Source: Micromonospora endolithica
GTDB taxonomy: Bacteria; Actinomycetota; Actinomycetes; Mycobacteriales; Micromonosporaceae
Assembly (NCBI RefSeq): GCF_003626595.1
Contig: NZ_RBAK01000007.1
Coordinates: 310,001-374,000, forward strand
DNA: 64,000 nt
Direction: 5' to 3'
Shown: piece by piece, positions 32,956-42,368 of the stretch
Position numbering within the stretch: position 1 is the stretch's first letter
How the letters are laid out: each line of letters begins with the position of its first letter
The notes under the pieces: generated by a model
Databases searched by the model: none
Seen by the model: the letters and a program-made list of their open reading frames with translations, nothing else
What the model was told of the DNA's origin: nothing
Program-made: the position numbers and the translations under genes

Positions 32956-33832
32956 ACCCACCGGCGTCATCCACGACATCGGCTACCAGCGCTACACCGG
33001 CCCCCGGCTGGGTCGCCGGCACGTCTTCGGCGCGCTCTACCTGCACGGCCTGCGCACCGTCTTCGGCCTGGGCCGCAGCGCCAAGGCGAAGATCTTCCCC
33101 TGGCTGGTGCTCGGCATCGTCACCCTGGTCGCGGCCGGCGTCACCGCCGTGCGCAGCCAGATCGGCGAGGTCGTCATGTCGTACGCCCAGTTCGCCGACG
33201 CGATGAGCTGGCTGGTCATCTTCTTCGTCGCGGTCGCCGCGCCGGAGCTGGTCAGCCGGGACCTGCAGAGCGGGGTGCTGCCGCTCTACTTCTCCCGCCC
33301 GCTGCCCCGCGCCGACTACCCGCTGGCCAAGCTGCTGGCCCTGGGCACCGCGCTGTGGCTGCTGCTGGGCGGCCCGCAGCTGGTGATGTTCCTCGGCGCC
33401 GCGTTCACCACCAAGCAGGGCATGCGCGGCGTGTGGAACGAACTGCTGGACCTGCTGCCCGGTCTGCTCTACGCCGGTCTCTGGGCGGTCGTCTTCGCCT
33501 CGATCGGGCTGCTGGTGGCGTCCCTCACCGGCAAGCGCGCCTTCGCCGCGGGTGGGATCGTCGCGGTGTTCCTGATGACCGCGCCGGTCGTCGGCACGCT
33601 GTCGATCATGCCGTCCCAGACGGTCAACGAACTGGCCTTCCTCGCCTCCCCGTCGACGCTGGTCAGCGGGGTCGGCACCTGGGCGCTCGGTGACCTGCTG
33701 GAGCCGGCCGACCAGGGCGGAGGGTTGCCGATCGGTGACTTCGGCCCGGTCTACGCGCTCGCCGCCGTCGCGCTGGTCACCACGTGCGTCGCCCTGCTGC
33801 TCCTGCGATACCGGAAGGTGGCCGCCCGATGA
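32948..33832 (+). CDS. ABC transporter permease (first pair)
   Basis: 294 aa ABC-2 type membrane subunit. A cytoplasmic N terminus of about 50 residues (IHDIGYQRYTGPRLGRRHVFGALY) is followed by about six helices. SRDLQSGVLPLYFSRPLPRADY is the conserved cytoplasmic loop of this permease class. It probably pairs with the ATPase upstream and sits in a tight four-gene operon: 8-bp overlap on the left, ATGA-type overlap on the right. Confidence 0.88.
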   Translation: MPEPTGVIHDIGYQRYTGPRLGRRHVFGALYLHGLRTVFGLGRSAKAKIFPWLVLGIVTLVAAGVTAVRSQIGEVVMSYAQFADAMSWLVIFFVAVAAPELVSRDLQSGVLPLYFSRPLPRADYPLAKLLALGTALWLLLGGPQLVMFLGAAFTTKQGMRGVWNELLDLLPGLLYAGLWAVVFASIGLLVASLTGKRAFAAGGIVAVFLMTAPVVGTLSIMPSQTVNELAFLASPSTLVSGVGTWALGDLLEPADQGGGLPIGDFGPVYALAAVALVTTCVALLLLRYRKVAAR

Positions 33833-34788
33833 CCGCGACCAGCACCGACCCGACGCCCGCCGCCGTGCGCGCCACCACCAGCACCCTGGACCTGGCCGGC
33901 GTCTCCCGCTGGTACGGCAACGTGGTCGCGGTCAACGACGTGAGCATGAGCCTCGGCGCGGGCGTCACCGGCCTGCTCGGCCCGAACGGCGCCGGCAAGA
34001 CCACGCTGCTGCACATGATGGCCGGCTTCCTCGCCCCGTCACGCGGGGCGGTCACCCTGGACGGCCAGCCCACCTGGCGTAACCCGGACGTCTACCGGCA
34101 CCTCGGCCTGGTCAGCGAGCGGGAGGCGGTGCACACCTTCCTCACCGCGCACGAGTTCGTGGTGGCCAGCGCCAAGCTGCACCGGCTGCCGGACCCGGAG
34201 GAGGCGGCCCGACGGGCGATCGCCCTGGTCGAGCTGGAAGGGGCGCAGGAACGCCGGATCGGCACCTACTCCAAGGGCATGCGGCAACGGGCCCGGGTCG
34301 CCGCCGCGCTCGTGCACGACCCGCAGGTGCTGCTGCTCGACGAGCCGTTCAACGGCATGGACCCGCGCCAGCGGCTGCACATGATGGACCTGCTGCACCG
34401 GCTCGGCGGCGCCGGGCGGACCATCCTGTTCAGCTCGCACATCCTGGAGGAGGTCGAGCAGGTCTCCGGCACCGTGCAGGTGATGGTCGCCGGCCGGCTG
34501 GCCGCCTCCGGCGACTTCCGCACCATCCGGCGGCTGATGACCAACCGGCCGCACGTGTTCGCCGTACGCTCCACCGACGACCGGGCCCTGGCGGTCGCCC
34601 TGATGGCCGAGTCCTCGGTGAGCGGCGTGGAACTCGGCCGCGCCGGGCTGACCGTGCGGGCCGGCGACTACGGCGCCTTCACCCGTGCCCTGCCGAAGAT
34701 CGCCCTCGCCCGGGGCATCCGGGTGCAGCAGCTGGTGCCCGAGGACGAGTCCCTGGAGAGCGTCTTCTCCTACCTGGTGGAGGCCTGA
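33829..34788 (+). CDS. ABC transporter ATP-binding protein (second pair)
   Basis: 319 aa ATPase: GPNGAGKTT, the signature YSKGMRQRARVA, Walker B LLLLDEPFNGMDPRQR, and a C-terminal regulatory extension. Its sequence differs clearly from the first ATPase (e.g. GMDPRQR instead of GLDPAG), so the two are not a recent duplication. The ATG at 33829 overlaps the permease stop. An upstream reading from 33784 would lie inside the permease and is rejected. Confidence 0.93.
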   Translation: MTATSTDPTPAAVRATTSTLDLAGVSRWYGNVVAVNDVSMSLGAGVTGLLGPNGAGKTTLLHMMAGFLAPSRGAVTLDGQPTWRNPDVYRHLGLVSEREAVHTFLTAHEFVVASAKLHRLPDPEEAARRAIALVELEGAQERRIGTYSKGMRQRARVAAALVHDPQVLLLDEPFNGMDPRQRLHMMDLLHRLGGAGRTILFSSHILEEVEQVSGTVQVMVAGRLAASGDFRTIRRLMTNRPHVFAVRSTDDRALAVALMAESSVSGVELGRAGLTVRAGDYGAFTRALPKIALARGIRVQQLVPEDESLESVFSYLVEA

Positions 34789-35498
34789 TGTCTACCGTTA
34801 CCTGGATCACCGCACGCGGCCTGTTCGGGCGTCGCCGGTTCCTGCTGCTGCTTCCCCTGCCCCTGCTGATGGTGCTGCTCTCGGTGATCTGTCGGGCGTT
34901 CGGGGTGGACCCCGGTGAGTGGGGTCCGGCGGTGCTGGTCGGTCTCGGCCTGGCCGTGGTGCTGCCGGTCGTCGCGCTGATCGTCGGCACCGGCGTCCTC
35001 GGCGCCGAGATCGACGACGGCACCGTCGTGCACATCCTGACCAAGCCGCTGCCGCGCTGGCAGATCGTGCTGCCGAAGCTGGGCGTCGCGGCCGGGGTCA
35101 CCGCGGCCACCGTCGCCGTGCCGCTCTACGTCGGGGGCGTGCTCGCCGACTCGGTACGCCTCGGGCTGGCGCTCGCCGCCGCGGCGGCGGTCGGGGCGCT
35201 GGCGTACTCGGCGCTGTTCCTGGCGCTCAGCCTGGTCACCCGGCGGCCGGTGCTGCTCGGCCTGGTCTACGTGCTGATCTGGGAGGGGCTGCTGGGCAAC
35301 TTCGTCAGCGGCACCAAGGTGCTGTCCATCCAGCAGTACGTGATCGCCCTGGCCGACCGGCTGGCACCGACCGAACTGCTGTCCACCACCGTGTCGGTTC
35401 CGGTCGCCACGGTGATGACGGCCCTGATCGCGGTCGGCTTCACCGTGCTGGCCGTCGACCGCCTCCGCAGCTTCTCGGTGGCCGGCGAAACCAGCTGA
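34788..35498 (+). CDS. ABC transporter permease (second pair)
   Basis: 236 aa, about six helices. The cytoplasmic loop EIDDGTVVHILTKPLPRWQIVLPK resembles the corresponding loop in the first permease. The ATG shares its A with the TGA stop of the ATPase gene. Last gene of the operon; palindrome copies E1 and E2 follow and separate it from the convergent valS. Confidence 0.88.
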   Translation: MSTVTWITARGLFGRRRFLLLLPLPLLMVLLSVICRAFGVDPGEWGPAVLVGLGLAVVLPVVALIVGTGVLGAEIDDGTVVHILTKPLPRWQIVLPKLGVAAGVTAATVAVPLYVGGVLADSVRLGLALAAAAAVGALAYSALFLALSLVTRRPVLLGLVYVLIWEGLLGNFVSGTKVLSIQQYVIALADRLAPTELLSTTVSVPVATVMTALIAVGFTVLAVDRLRSFSVAGETS

Positions 35499-35501
35499 GG
35501 T

Positions 35502-35556
35502 GTAAGGAAGGGCCCCTTCTTAACGTCTCCGGTAGAGGAAGGGCCCCTTCTTAACG
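35502..35556. repeat. Paired AAGGGGCCCTT palindrome element, copy E1
   Basis: Units GTAAGGAAGGGCCCCTTCTTA and GAGGAAGGGCCCCTTCTTAAC with spacer CGTCTCCGGTA, starting 3 bp after the permease stop. It has the orientation of copy C. Confidence 0.85.
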
Positions 35557-35607
35557 CGAGCCACCAGAGCGCCGGCCGGAAGCGTCAGGCCGGGCAGGGG
35601 CGCGGTC

Positions 35608-35661
35608 GTTAAGAAGGGGCCCCTCCTATGCACCAGGCGTTAAGAAGGGGCCCTTCCTTAC
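35608..35661. repeat. Paired AAGGGGCCCTT palindrome element, copy E2
   Basis: Units GTTAAGAAGGGGCCCCTCCT and GTTAAGAAGGGGCCCTTCCTTA in the opposite orientation to E1, ending next to the valS stop. E1 and E2 therefore form a large inverted arrangement between two convergent genes, one copy facing each gene. Confidence 0.85.
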
Positions 35662-38226
35662 TCAGAAGGCGCAGGCGATCACCAGCTCGGGGGTGCGGTC
35701 GGGGAGGAGGTCGAGTTTGGCGATGCGGCCGGCCGCCCGGAGGTCGTCGGCGATCACCGTGAGCTGATCGAGAAGGGCGGCCGGACCGAGCGCCTCGGCG
35801 AGCGGCACCTCCGCCCTCATCGACAGCTTCCGCTCCGACTTGGCCCGGCGCACCTGGCTCAGCGCGTCACCGGCCAGCCGCAGCAACGCCGGGTCGCCCG
35901 GGGTCTGGATCGCCCGGTCCACCTCGTACGTGGTGGGCCAGGTGGCCCGGTGCACCGATCCGTAGCGCCACCAGGACCACACCTCCTCGGTCGCGTACGG
36001 CAGCACCGGGGCGAAGAGCCGCAACTGCACCGACAGCGCGGTGGCCAGCGCCGCCCGCGCCGAGTCCGCGCCCGGCCCGGTGCCGTAGGCGCGTTCCTTC
36101 ACCAGCTCGATGTAGTCGTCGCAGAACCGCCAGAAGAAGGACTCGGTGGCCTGCAGGGCGGCGGTGTGGTCGTACCCGTTCAGGGCGGTGGTCGCCGCGG
36201 TGACCACGGTGGACAGTTCGGCGAGCATCGCGGTGTCCAGGGGAGTGGTCGCCGGGGCGCGCAGCGCGTCGGCGGCGCCCAGCCCGAGGGCGAACTTCGA
36301 CGCGTTGAGCAGTTTCGTGGCGAGCCGCCGGCCGACCTTGATCTGCGCCGGGTCGAACGCCAGGTCCATGCCGGGCTTGCCGTTGGCCGCCCAGTACCGC
36401 ACCGCGTCGGAGCCGTGCTGCTGCAGCAGGGCCATCGGGGTGACCACGTTGCCCTTGGACTTGGACATCTTCTTCCGGTCCGGGTCGAGGATCCAGCCGG
36501 AGAGCACCGCGTCCCGCCAGGGCAGCACGCCGTGTTCCAGGTGGGCGCGGACCACGGTGGCGAACAGCCAGGTCCGGATGATCTCCTGGCCCTGTGGGCG
36601 CAGGTCCATCGGGAAGACGCGGGCGAACAGGTCCGGGTCGGTCTCCCAGCCGCCGACGATCTGCGGCGTCAGCGACGACGTGGCCCACGTGTCCAGCACG
36701 TCCGGGTCGCCGACGAAACCCCCCGGCGTGCCGCGCTGGGATTCGGTGTAACCGGCGGGGGCGTCGCTGGACGGGTCGATCGGCAGCGATGCCTCGTCCG
36801 GTGTGAGAGGGTGGGCGTAGTCCGGCTCGCCAGCGTCGTCGAGCCGGTACCACACCGGCACCGGCACCCCGAAGAAGCGTTGCCGGCTGACCAGCCAGTC
36901 ACCGGTCAACCCGCCGACCCAGTGGTCGTAGCGGTGTCTCATGTGCGCCGGCACCCAGCGCAGCTCGCCGCCCCGGGTGAGCAGCTCATTCCGCAACGTC
37001 GCGTCCCGCCCGCCGTTGCGCAGGTACCACTGCCGGGTCGAGACGATCTCCAGCGGTCGGTCGCCGCGCTCGTAGAACTTCACCGGGTGGGTCACCGGGC
37101 GCGGTTCGCCGACCAGGTCGCCCGCGTCGGCGAGCAGGTCCACCAGCGTCCGCCGGGCGCCGTTCACGGTCTGCCCGGCCAGCGCCGCGTAGGGCTGCGC
37201 GGGCACGCCGGCCGGCGGGTCCGGCAGCAGCCGGCCGTCGCGGCCGATCACCACGCGGGTGTCCAGGGCCAGATCCCGCCACCAGGTCACGTCGGTGAGG
37301 TCACCGAACGTGCAGACCATCGCGATGCCGGTGCCCTTGGCCGGGTCCGCCAGCGGGTGCGCGCGCACCGGCACCTCGACGGAGAAGACGGGCGTACGCA
37401 CAGCCGCGCCCACCAGGTCCGCGTAGCGCTCGTCGTCGGGGTGGCAGACCAGCGCCACGCAGGCGGGCAGCAGCTCGGGTCGGGTGGTGTCGATGAGCAC
37501 CTCGCGCCCGCCCGGCCCGGCGAACCGCAGCCGGTGGTAGGCGCCGGGCCGCTCCCGGTCCTCCAGCTCCGCCTGGGCGACGGCGGTGGCGAACCCGACG
37601 TCCCACAGGGTCGGCGCCTCCGCCTGGTACGCCTCGCCGCGGGCCAGATTGCGCAGGAACGCCCGCTGCGACGTGGCCCGGGCCACCCGGCCGATCGTGG
37701 TGTACGTCAGCGACCAGTCCACGGACAGCCCGAGCCGCCGCCACAGCGCCTCGAACACCTGCTCGTCGGCGACGGTCAGCCGCTCGCACAACTCGATGAA
37801 GTTACGTCGGGAGACCGGCGTCGGGTCCTTGCGGGCGGCGGCGTCCACCGGGGCGTCCGGCGCCCGCCAGTCCGGGTCGTACGGCAGCGCCGGGTCGCAG
37901 CGCACCCCGTACACGTTCTGCACCCGGCGTTCGGTCGGCAGGCCGTTGTCGTCCCAGCCCATCGGGTAGAACACGGTCCGCCCGCGCATCCGCTGGAACC
38001 GGGCCACCACGTCGGTGTGCGTGTACGAGAAGACGTGTCCCATGTGCAGCTCGCCGGATACGGTCGGCGGCGGCGTGTCGATCGCGTACACGTCCTGACG
38101 CTCCTTCGAGCGGTCGAACGCGTACGTGCCCTCCTCCTGCCAGCGGCGCGCCCAGGTCTCCTCGAGCCCGTCCAGGGTGGGACGCTCGGGGACGCCGGTG
38201 CGGGCCGTCCGTTCCGTATCGGTCAT
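35662..38226 (-). CDS. valS: Valyl-tRNA synthetase
   Basis: Class I aminoacyl-tRNA synthetase, 854 aa. The HIGH-type motif is HMGH in SGELHMGHVFSYTHTD and the KMSKS loop is intact (DRKKMSKSKGNV). The stretch MGWDDNGLPTERRVQNVYGVRCDP is characteristic of the ValS form found in many actinobacteria, distinct from the E. coli form. The C-terminal anticodon domain is present, ending in PELVIACAF. I chose ATG 38226, 6 nt after a -10 box TACGAT (minus strand), so the mRNA is probably leaderless. Confidence 0.95.
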   Translation of the reverse strand: MTDTERTARTGVPERPTLDGLEETWARRWQEEGTYAFDRSKERQDVYAIDTPPPTVSGELHMGHVFSYTHTDVVARFQRMRGRTVFYPMGWDDNGLPTERRVQNVYGVRCDPALPYDPDWRAPDAPVDAAARKDPTPVSRRNFIELCERLTVADEQVFEALWRRLGLSVDWSLTYTTIGRVARATSQRAFLRNLARGEAYQAEAPTLWDVGFATAVAQAELEDRERPGAYHRLRFAGPGGREVLIDTTRPELLPACVALVCHPDDERYADLVGAAVRTPVFSVEVPVRAHPLADPAKGTGIAMVCTFGDLTDVTWWRDLALDTRVVIGRDGRLLPDPPAGVPAQPYAALAGQTVNGARRTLVDLLADAGDLVGEPRPVTHPVKFYERGDRPLEIVSTRQWYLRNGGRDATLRNELLTRGGELRWVPAHMRHRYDHWVGGLTGDWLVSRQRFFGVPVPVWYRLDDAGEPDYAHPLTPDEASLPIDPSSDAPAGYTESQRGTPGGFVGDPDVLDTWATSSLTPQIVGGWETDPDLFARVFPMDLRPQGQEIIRTWLFATVVRAHLEHGVLPWRDAVLSGWILDPDRKKMSKSKGNVVTPMALLQQHGSDAVRYWAANGKPGMDLAFDPAQIKVGRRLATKLLNASKFALGLGAADALRAPATTPLDTAMLAELSTVVTAATTALNGYDHTAALQATESFFWRFCDDYIELVKERAYGTGPGADSARAALATALSVQLRLFAPVLPYATEEVWSWWRYGSVHRATWPTTYEVDRAIQTPGDPALLRLAGDALSQVRRAKSERKLSMRAEVPLAEALGPAALLDQLTVIADDLRAAGRIAKLDLLPDRTPELVIACAF

Positions 38227-38232
38227 CCGTCG

Positions 38233-38238
38233 ATCGTA
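38233..38238 (-). promoter_or_regulatory. -10 element of valS
   Basis: TACGAT on the minus strand ends 6 nt before the valS ATG. No Shine-Dalgarno sequence lies between, which fits leaderless translation. Confidence 0.5.
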
Positions 38239-38390
38239 GGCGCGCCACAGGTGCCCGGCCACGGCTTATGCGCCGGTCCAGCGCGGGCACGTGCTGGCCG
38301 GTGGTCGATCAGGATTCGAGAAGCACCGGGGTCCCGGCGTGGCTAGCGTGGCGAGCACGGCACATCGATCCGAGCGGGAGACGGGCGACC

Positions 38391-38852
38391 ATGGGTGCGA
38401 ACGCCACGGGAAAGAGCGGGAAGTCGGCGGGATTCTCCGAGCAGGAACGCGCCGCCATGAAGGAGCGCGCGGCGGAGCTGAGAAAGGAGTCGGGCCGCGG
38501 TCGTGGCGACAAGGCCGCCGCCGACGAACTCGACGTGTTGTCGAAGATCGCCGAGATGGAGGCCGCGGACCGCGCGGTGGCCGAACGCATCCACGCCGTC
38601 GTCACCAGCGCCGCGCCGGAGCTGGCGCCGAAACTCTGGTACGGACAGCCGGCGTACGCCCGGAAGGGAAAGGTGGTCTGCTTCTTCCGGAGCGGGAAGG
38701 GCGACAAGGAGCGTTACTCGTCGTTCGGATTCACCCCCGCGGCGAACCTCGACGATCCGGGTGGCCTGTGGCCCACCTCGTACGCGGTGGTCGAGCTGAC
38801 CGCGAAGGCCGAGGAGACGATCGCCGACCTCGTCCGGAAGGCCGTGAGCTGA
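38391..38852 (+). CDS. DUF1801-family protein (YdhG-like)
   Basis: 153 aa. A charged, lysine-rich N-terminal helix region (FSEQERAAMKERAAELRKE) leads into a DUF1801 domain: LAPKLWYGQPAYARKGKVVCFFRSG, then FGFTPAANLDD and a C-terminal helix. Relatives include the fold seen in frataxin-like iron chaperone proposals for YdhG, but the function is not established. The ATG at 38391 has GGGAG at about 10 nt. It stands alone between valS and a membrane protein gene. Confidence 0.8.
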   Translation: MGANATGKSGKSAGFSEQERAAMKERAAELRKESGRGRGDKAAADELDVLSKIAEMEAADRAVAERIHAVVTSAAPELAPKLWYGQPAYARKGKVVCFFRSGKGDKERYSSFGFTPAANLDDPGGLWPTSYAVVELTAKAEETIADLVRKAVS

Positions 38853-38971
38853 ACCGCCTCCGGCGACCCTGACCCGCCGGCCCCGGGCCCGTCCGGGTAC
38901 GGGGCAGCGGGTCGCCCCCGCCTGTGCCAGCATCACCGGTGTCTGTCTGGGGCGTACGGGGGAGGACCGTC

Positions 38972-40495
38972 GTGGACGAGGTGGAACTGCGGCGCCCGGC
39001 ATGGCCCGACGTCCTGGGTGTCGTGGCGGCGGCGGCGGTCGGGGTGGTCTTCGCGGCGCGGGTGTCTCCCCTGGTGCTGATCTCCGCGTTCACCGATCTG
39101 GTGGCGGCACCGGCACCGGTCGACGCGACGTACGCGGCGGCGCTGGTCGCGGTGGCGATCGCGGTGCCGGTCCTGCTGACCCGGGTGTCGGGGTGGCTGG
39201 TGACCGCCGCCGGTCTGGTGGTCGTCCTCGCCCTCGACGTGCTCGTCGGCGACGTCACGATCGCGCTGCTGCCCGACCGGGTGCCGCGCTCGTCGGACGT
39301 GGTGGTCGCGTTCGTCGTCGCGGGGTGCCTCGGGTTGTCGGTGGGCGGTGTGCTGCTCGCGGCCGCGCGGACCGCCCGGTCCGCCCGGTGGCTGGTGGCG
39401 GCGGCCCTGGCCGGTGGGCTGGTCCTGCATCCGCTGGTCAGCACCCTGATCCGGGCGGCCCTGCCGGACCCGTCGGGGGCCGGGAACTGGCCGGTCGTCG
39501 TGGAGGCCACGTCGCTGCAACCGGCCGACGTCCAGCTCTGGGTCGCGGTCGCCGCCGCGGTCGCCGTCGCCGTCGTCCCGCTCGTCCGGCGGGAGCCGGC
39601 GGTCCGACCCGGTGCCGCCCGCCCCCGGCCGGGCGCCGTCGTGGTGGTGGCCGGCGCGGCGGCCCTGCTGCTGGTCGGTCTCGCGCTGCGGCTGCGGGTG
39701 GTCGACGCGTTCCGGCTCAGCCCCGACGGGCTCGCCGGTCCCCGCCGGCAGCGGGCGGTGGAGTCGTTCGCCCACTACTCCGTCGTCGTCGTCGCCACCG
39801 TGGTCGCGCTGCTGCTGGTCTGGTACGCCTACCGGACCGGTCGGGGCCGCGCGGCCCGGTGGGTGGTGCTGTGCGCGGCGGCGGCGCCGATCACGCTGCT
39901 CGTGCTCCGCGTCGAATCGGTCGCACCGGCGTCACGCCACGCGGTGGTCCTCGTCTTCGGCCTGCTGGCGGTGGTCGGCGGGGCGCTGGTGGGCCGGCAC
40001 GCGGCGAACCTGGCCCCGTGGGACGCGGTGGGACTCGTGGTCGCCGCCGTGGCGACGCCGTTGGCCTCGCCCGTCCTGCGCCGCGAGTTTCCCTCGCTCG
40101 ACCTGGTCGGGCCGGTGCTGATCGTCACCGGGCTGGGCCTGGCGTTGGGCTGCGGCGCGGCGTTGGTCGCGCGCGGCGACGACCGGCCGGAGTCGCCGGC
40201 CACCACGCTCGTCCTCGGGCCGGCCGCGCTGGTGCTGTCCGCGACCGCGTTCGCGCCGCTCGTGGCGCGCTTCCAGTTCCAGGGGCCGGGCCAGGAGGCG
40301 CCGGTATTCACCGTCCCGGTCTTCGCCGGAGTGGCCGCCGTGCTGCTGGTGCTGCTGTTCGGCTTCTCCCGGGCCGTCGACCGTCTCCGCCGGGACCTGC
40401 GCGCCGAGGCGGCCACCCCACCGGCGGCGGTCACCCCACCGGCGGCGGTCACCCCACCGGACGGGGCCGTGCCGCGTGACGGGTCCGCGCCGTGA
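38972..40495 (+). CDS. Polytopic membrane protein of unknown function
   Basis: 507 aa with about 12 hydrophobic segments and no recognisable catalytic motif. The helices are Val/Ala/Leu-rich, with short Arg-containing loops. The C terminus carries three near-identical hexapeptides (TPPAAV, TPPAAV, TPPDGA) from an 18-bp tandem repeat, which may vary in copy number between strains. GTG 38972 follows GGAGG at 7 nt. The next gene is convergent. It could be a transporter-like or sensory membrane protein; I cannot say which. Confidence 0.75.
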   Translation: MDEVELRRPAWPDVLGVVAAAAVGVVFAARVSPLVLISAFTDLVAAPAPVDATYAAALVAVAIAVPVLLTRVSGWLVTAAGLVVVLALDVLVGDVTIALLPDRVPRSSDVVVAFVVAGCLGLSVGGVLLAAARTARSARWLVAAALAGGLVLHPLVSTLIRAALPDPSGAGNWPVVVEATSLQPADVQLWVAVAAAVAVAVVPLVRREPAVRPGAARPRPGAVVVVAGAAALLLVGLALRLRVVDAFRLSPDGLAGPRRQRAVESFAHYSVVVVATVVALLLVWYAYRTGRGRAARWVVLCAAAAPITLLVLRVESVAPASRHAVVLVFGLLAVVGGALVGRHAANLAPWDAVGLVVAAVATPLASPVLRREFPSLDLVGPVLIVTGLGLALGCGAALVARGDDRPESPATTLVLGPAALVLSATAFAPLVARFQFQGPGQEAPVFTVPVFAGVAAVLLVLLFGFSRAVDRLRRDLRAEAATPPAAVTPPAAVTPPDGAVPRDGSAP

Positions 40496-40514
40496 CGGCC
40501 CCCGACCGGGGACC

Positions 40515-42368
40515 CTAGAGCAGGGAGTCCCGCCACTGGCGGTGCAGGGCGGCGTACCGGCCGCCGGCCCCGGCCAGCCGCTCCGGTGAGCCGTCCTCGA
40601 CGACCCGGCCGGCGTCGAGCACCAGCACCCGGTCGGCGATCTCCACGGTGGACAGCCGGTGCGCGATGACCAGCGCGGTGCGGTCGGCCAGGATGGTGCC
40701 GAGCGCGCGCTGCACCGCCCGCTCGGTCGGTACGTCCAGCGACGACGTCGCCTCGTCCAGGATCAGCACCGCCGGATCGGCCAGGAAGGCCCGCGCGAAC
40801 GCGACCAGCTGACGCTGCCCGGCCGAGAGCCGGCCGCCGCGCCGGTGCACCTGCGTGGCGTACCCGTCGGGCAGCGCGGCGATGAAGTCGTGCGCGCCGA
40901 TCGCCCGTGCGGCGGCCTGTACGGCGGCGTCGTCGGCGCTCGGCCGGCCGAACCGGATGTTCTCCGCCACCGTGCCGCCGAACAGGTGGGTCTCCTGGGT
41001 GACCAGGACGACCGCCCGGCGCAGGTCGGCGTCGGCGAGGTCGCGCAGGTCCACGCCGTCCAGGGTGACCGTGCCGGCGACCGGGTCGTGGAACCGGGCG
41101 AGCAGCTTGGCGATCGTCGACTTGCCGGCGCCGGTCGGTCCGATCAACGCCACCGTCTGTCCCGCCGGCACGATCAGGTCCAGGTCGGTGAGGATCGGCG
41201 CGTCGGGGCGGTAGCCGAAGGTGACCGACCGGAACGCCACCCCGCCGGGGTGCGGCACCGCCGGCAGGGGTACGGGTCGGGCCGGTTCCGGTACGCCGGG
41301 CCGCTCGTCCAGCACACCGGCGAGTTTCTCCAGGGCCGCCGTCGCCGACTGCAACGAGTTGTAGAACTGGCTCAGCTCCTGCATCGGCTCGAAGAACCGT
41401 CTCAGGTAGAGCAGGAACGCGGCGAGCACCCCCAACTCGGTCGCCCCGTGCAGCACCCGCCAACCGCCGTAGCAGAGCACCGCCGCCACGGTCACGTTGC
41501 CGATCACCTTGATGCCCGGCGAGTAGGTGGCGATCAGTCGGAACGCGGTCAGGCTGGCCCGGCGGTAGTCGTCGCTGACCGCCGCGAAGATCTGCTGGTT
41601 GCGCGGCTCGCGGCGGAACGCCTGCACCGCCCGGATACCCCGCATCGACTCGACGAAGTGGACGATGACCAGCGCGATCGTCTCCCGGGTACGCCGGTAG
41701 GCGGCGGCCGAGGCGCGGGCGAACCAGCGGGACAGCGCGAACAGGAACGGGAACGCCAGTAGCGTCACCGCGGCCAGCGGCAGGTCCAGCCAGAGCAGGA
41801 TGCCGGCCACCGACAGCACGGACAGCGCGGCGAGCACCAGGCTGTCCAGGCCACCGCCGGCCAACTCGCCGATCGAGTCCAGGTCGCTGGTCAGCCGGGA
41901 GACCATCCGACCCGACGTGTACCGCTCGTGGAACGCCACCGGCAGGCGCAGGAACTGCGCGTACACCCGCTGGCGGAGGTCGAGCAGAACGGCCTGGCCG
42001 ATCCGCGCGGAGACGGTGAGGAAGCCGCGGCGGGCGGCGTACTCCACGGCGGAGGCCGCGACGAACGCGGCGGCGACGGCGGCCAGCGGCCGGTAGTCGT
42101 CGGCCCGCAGCGGGTCGATCGCCCGGTCGATGCCGAGCATCACCAGGTAGGGCCCGGCCATCGCCGCGGCGTTCTGGCCGAGCAGCAGCGCGACGGCGAC
42201 GCCGAGCTGCCGGCGGTGCGGGCGCAGCAGGTCCCGCAGCAGCACCCGGCTCAGCGAGCGGAGCCGGGACACCGCCTCCGGATCGGTGTCCTCGGCGCGG
42301 CTGCGGTCGGCGTCCGGTTCGACGGCGACGCCCCGCCAGCGGGTGAGGTCGTCCGCGTTCGCCGTCAC
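40515..42368 (-). CDS. ABC exporter half-transporter B
   Basis: 617 aa: six-helix ABC exporter membrane domain (about residues 60-340), then an ATPase domain with Walker A GPTGAGKST, the signature LSAGQRQLV and Walker B LILDEATSSLD. The Glu after Walker B is present, so this half has a competent catalytic site. GTG 42368 overlaps the stop of half A (GTGA). Together they are probably a heterodimeric multidrug or lipid exporter of the type common in actinobacteria. Confidence 0.93.
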   Translation of the reverse strand: MTANADDLTRWRGVAVEPDADRSRAEDTDPEAVSRLRSLSRVLLRDLLRPHRRQLGVAVALLLGQNAAAMAGPYLVMLGIDRAIDPLRADDYRPLAAVAAAFVAASAVEYAARRGFLTVSARIGQAVLLDLRQRVYAQFLRLPVAFHERYTSGRMVSRLTSDLDSIGELAGGGLDSLVLAALSVLSVAGILLWLDLPLAAVTLLAFPFLFALSRWFARASAAAYRRTRETIALVIVHFVESMRGIRAVQAFRREPRNQQIFAAVSDDYRRASLTAFRLIATYSPGIKVIGNVTVAAVLCYGGWRVLHGATELGVLAAFLLYLRRFFEPMQELSQFYNSLQSATAALEKLAGVLDERPGVPEPARPVPLPAVPHPGGVAFRSVTFGYRPDAPILTDLDLIVPAGQTVALIGPTGAGKSTIAKLLARFHDPVAGTVTLDGVDLRDLADADLRRAVVLVTQETHLFGGTVAENIRFGRPSADDAAVQAAARAIGAHDFIAALPDGYATQVHRRGGRLSAGQRQLVAFARAFLADPAVLILDEATSSLDVPTERAVQRALGTILADRTALVIAHRLSTVEIADRVLVLDAGRVVEDGSPERLAGAGGRYAALHRQWRDSLL

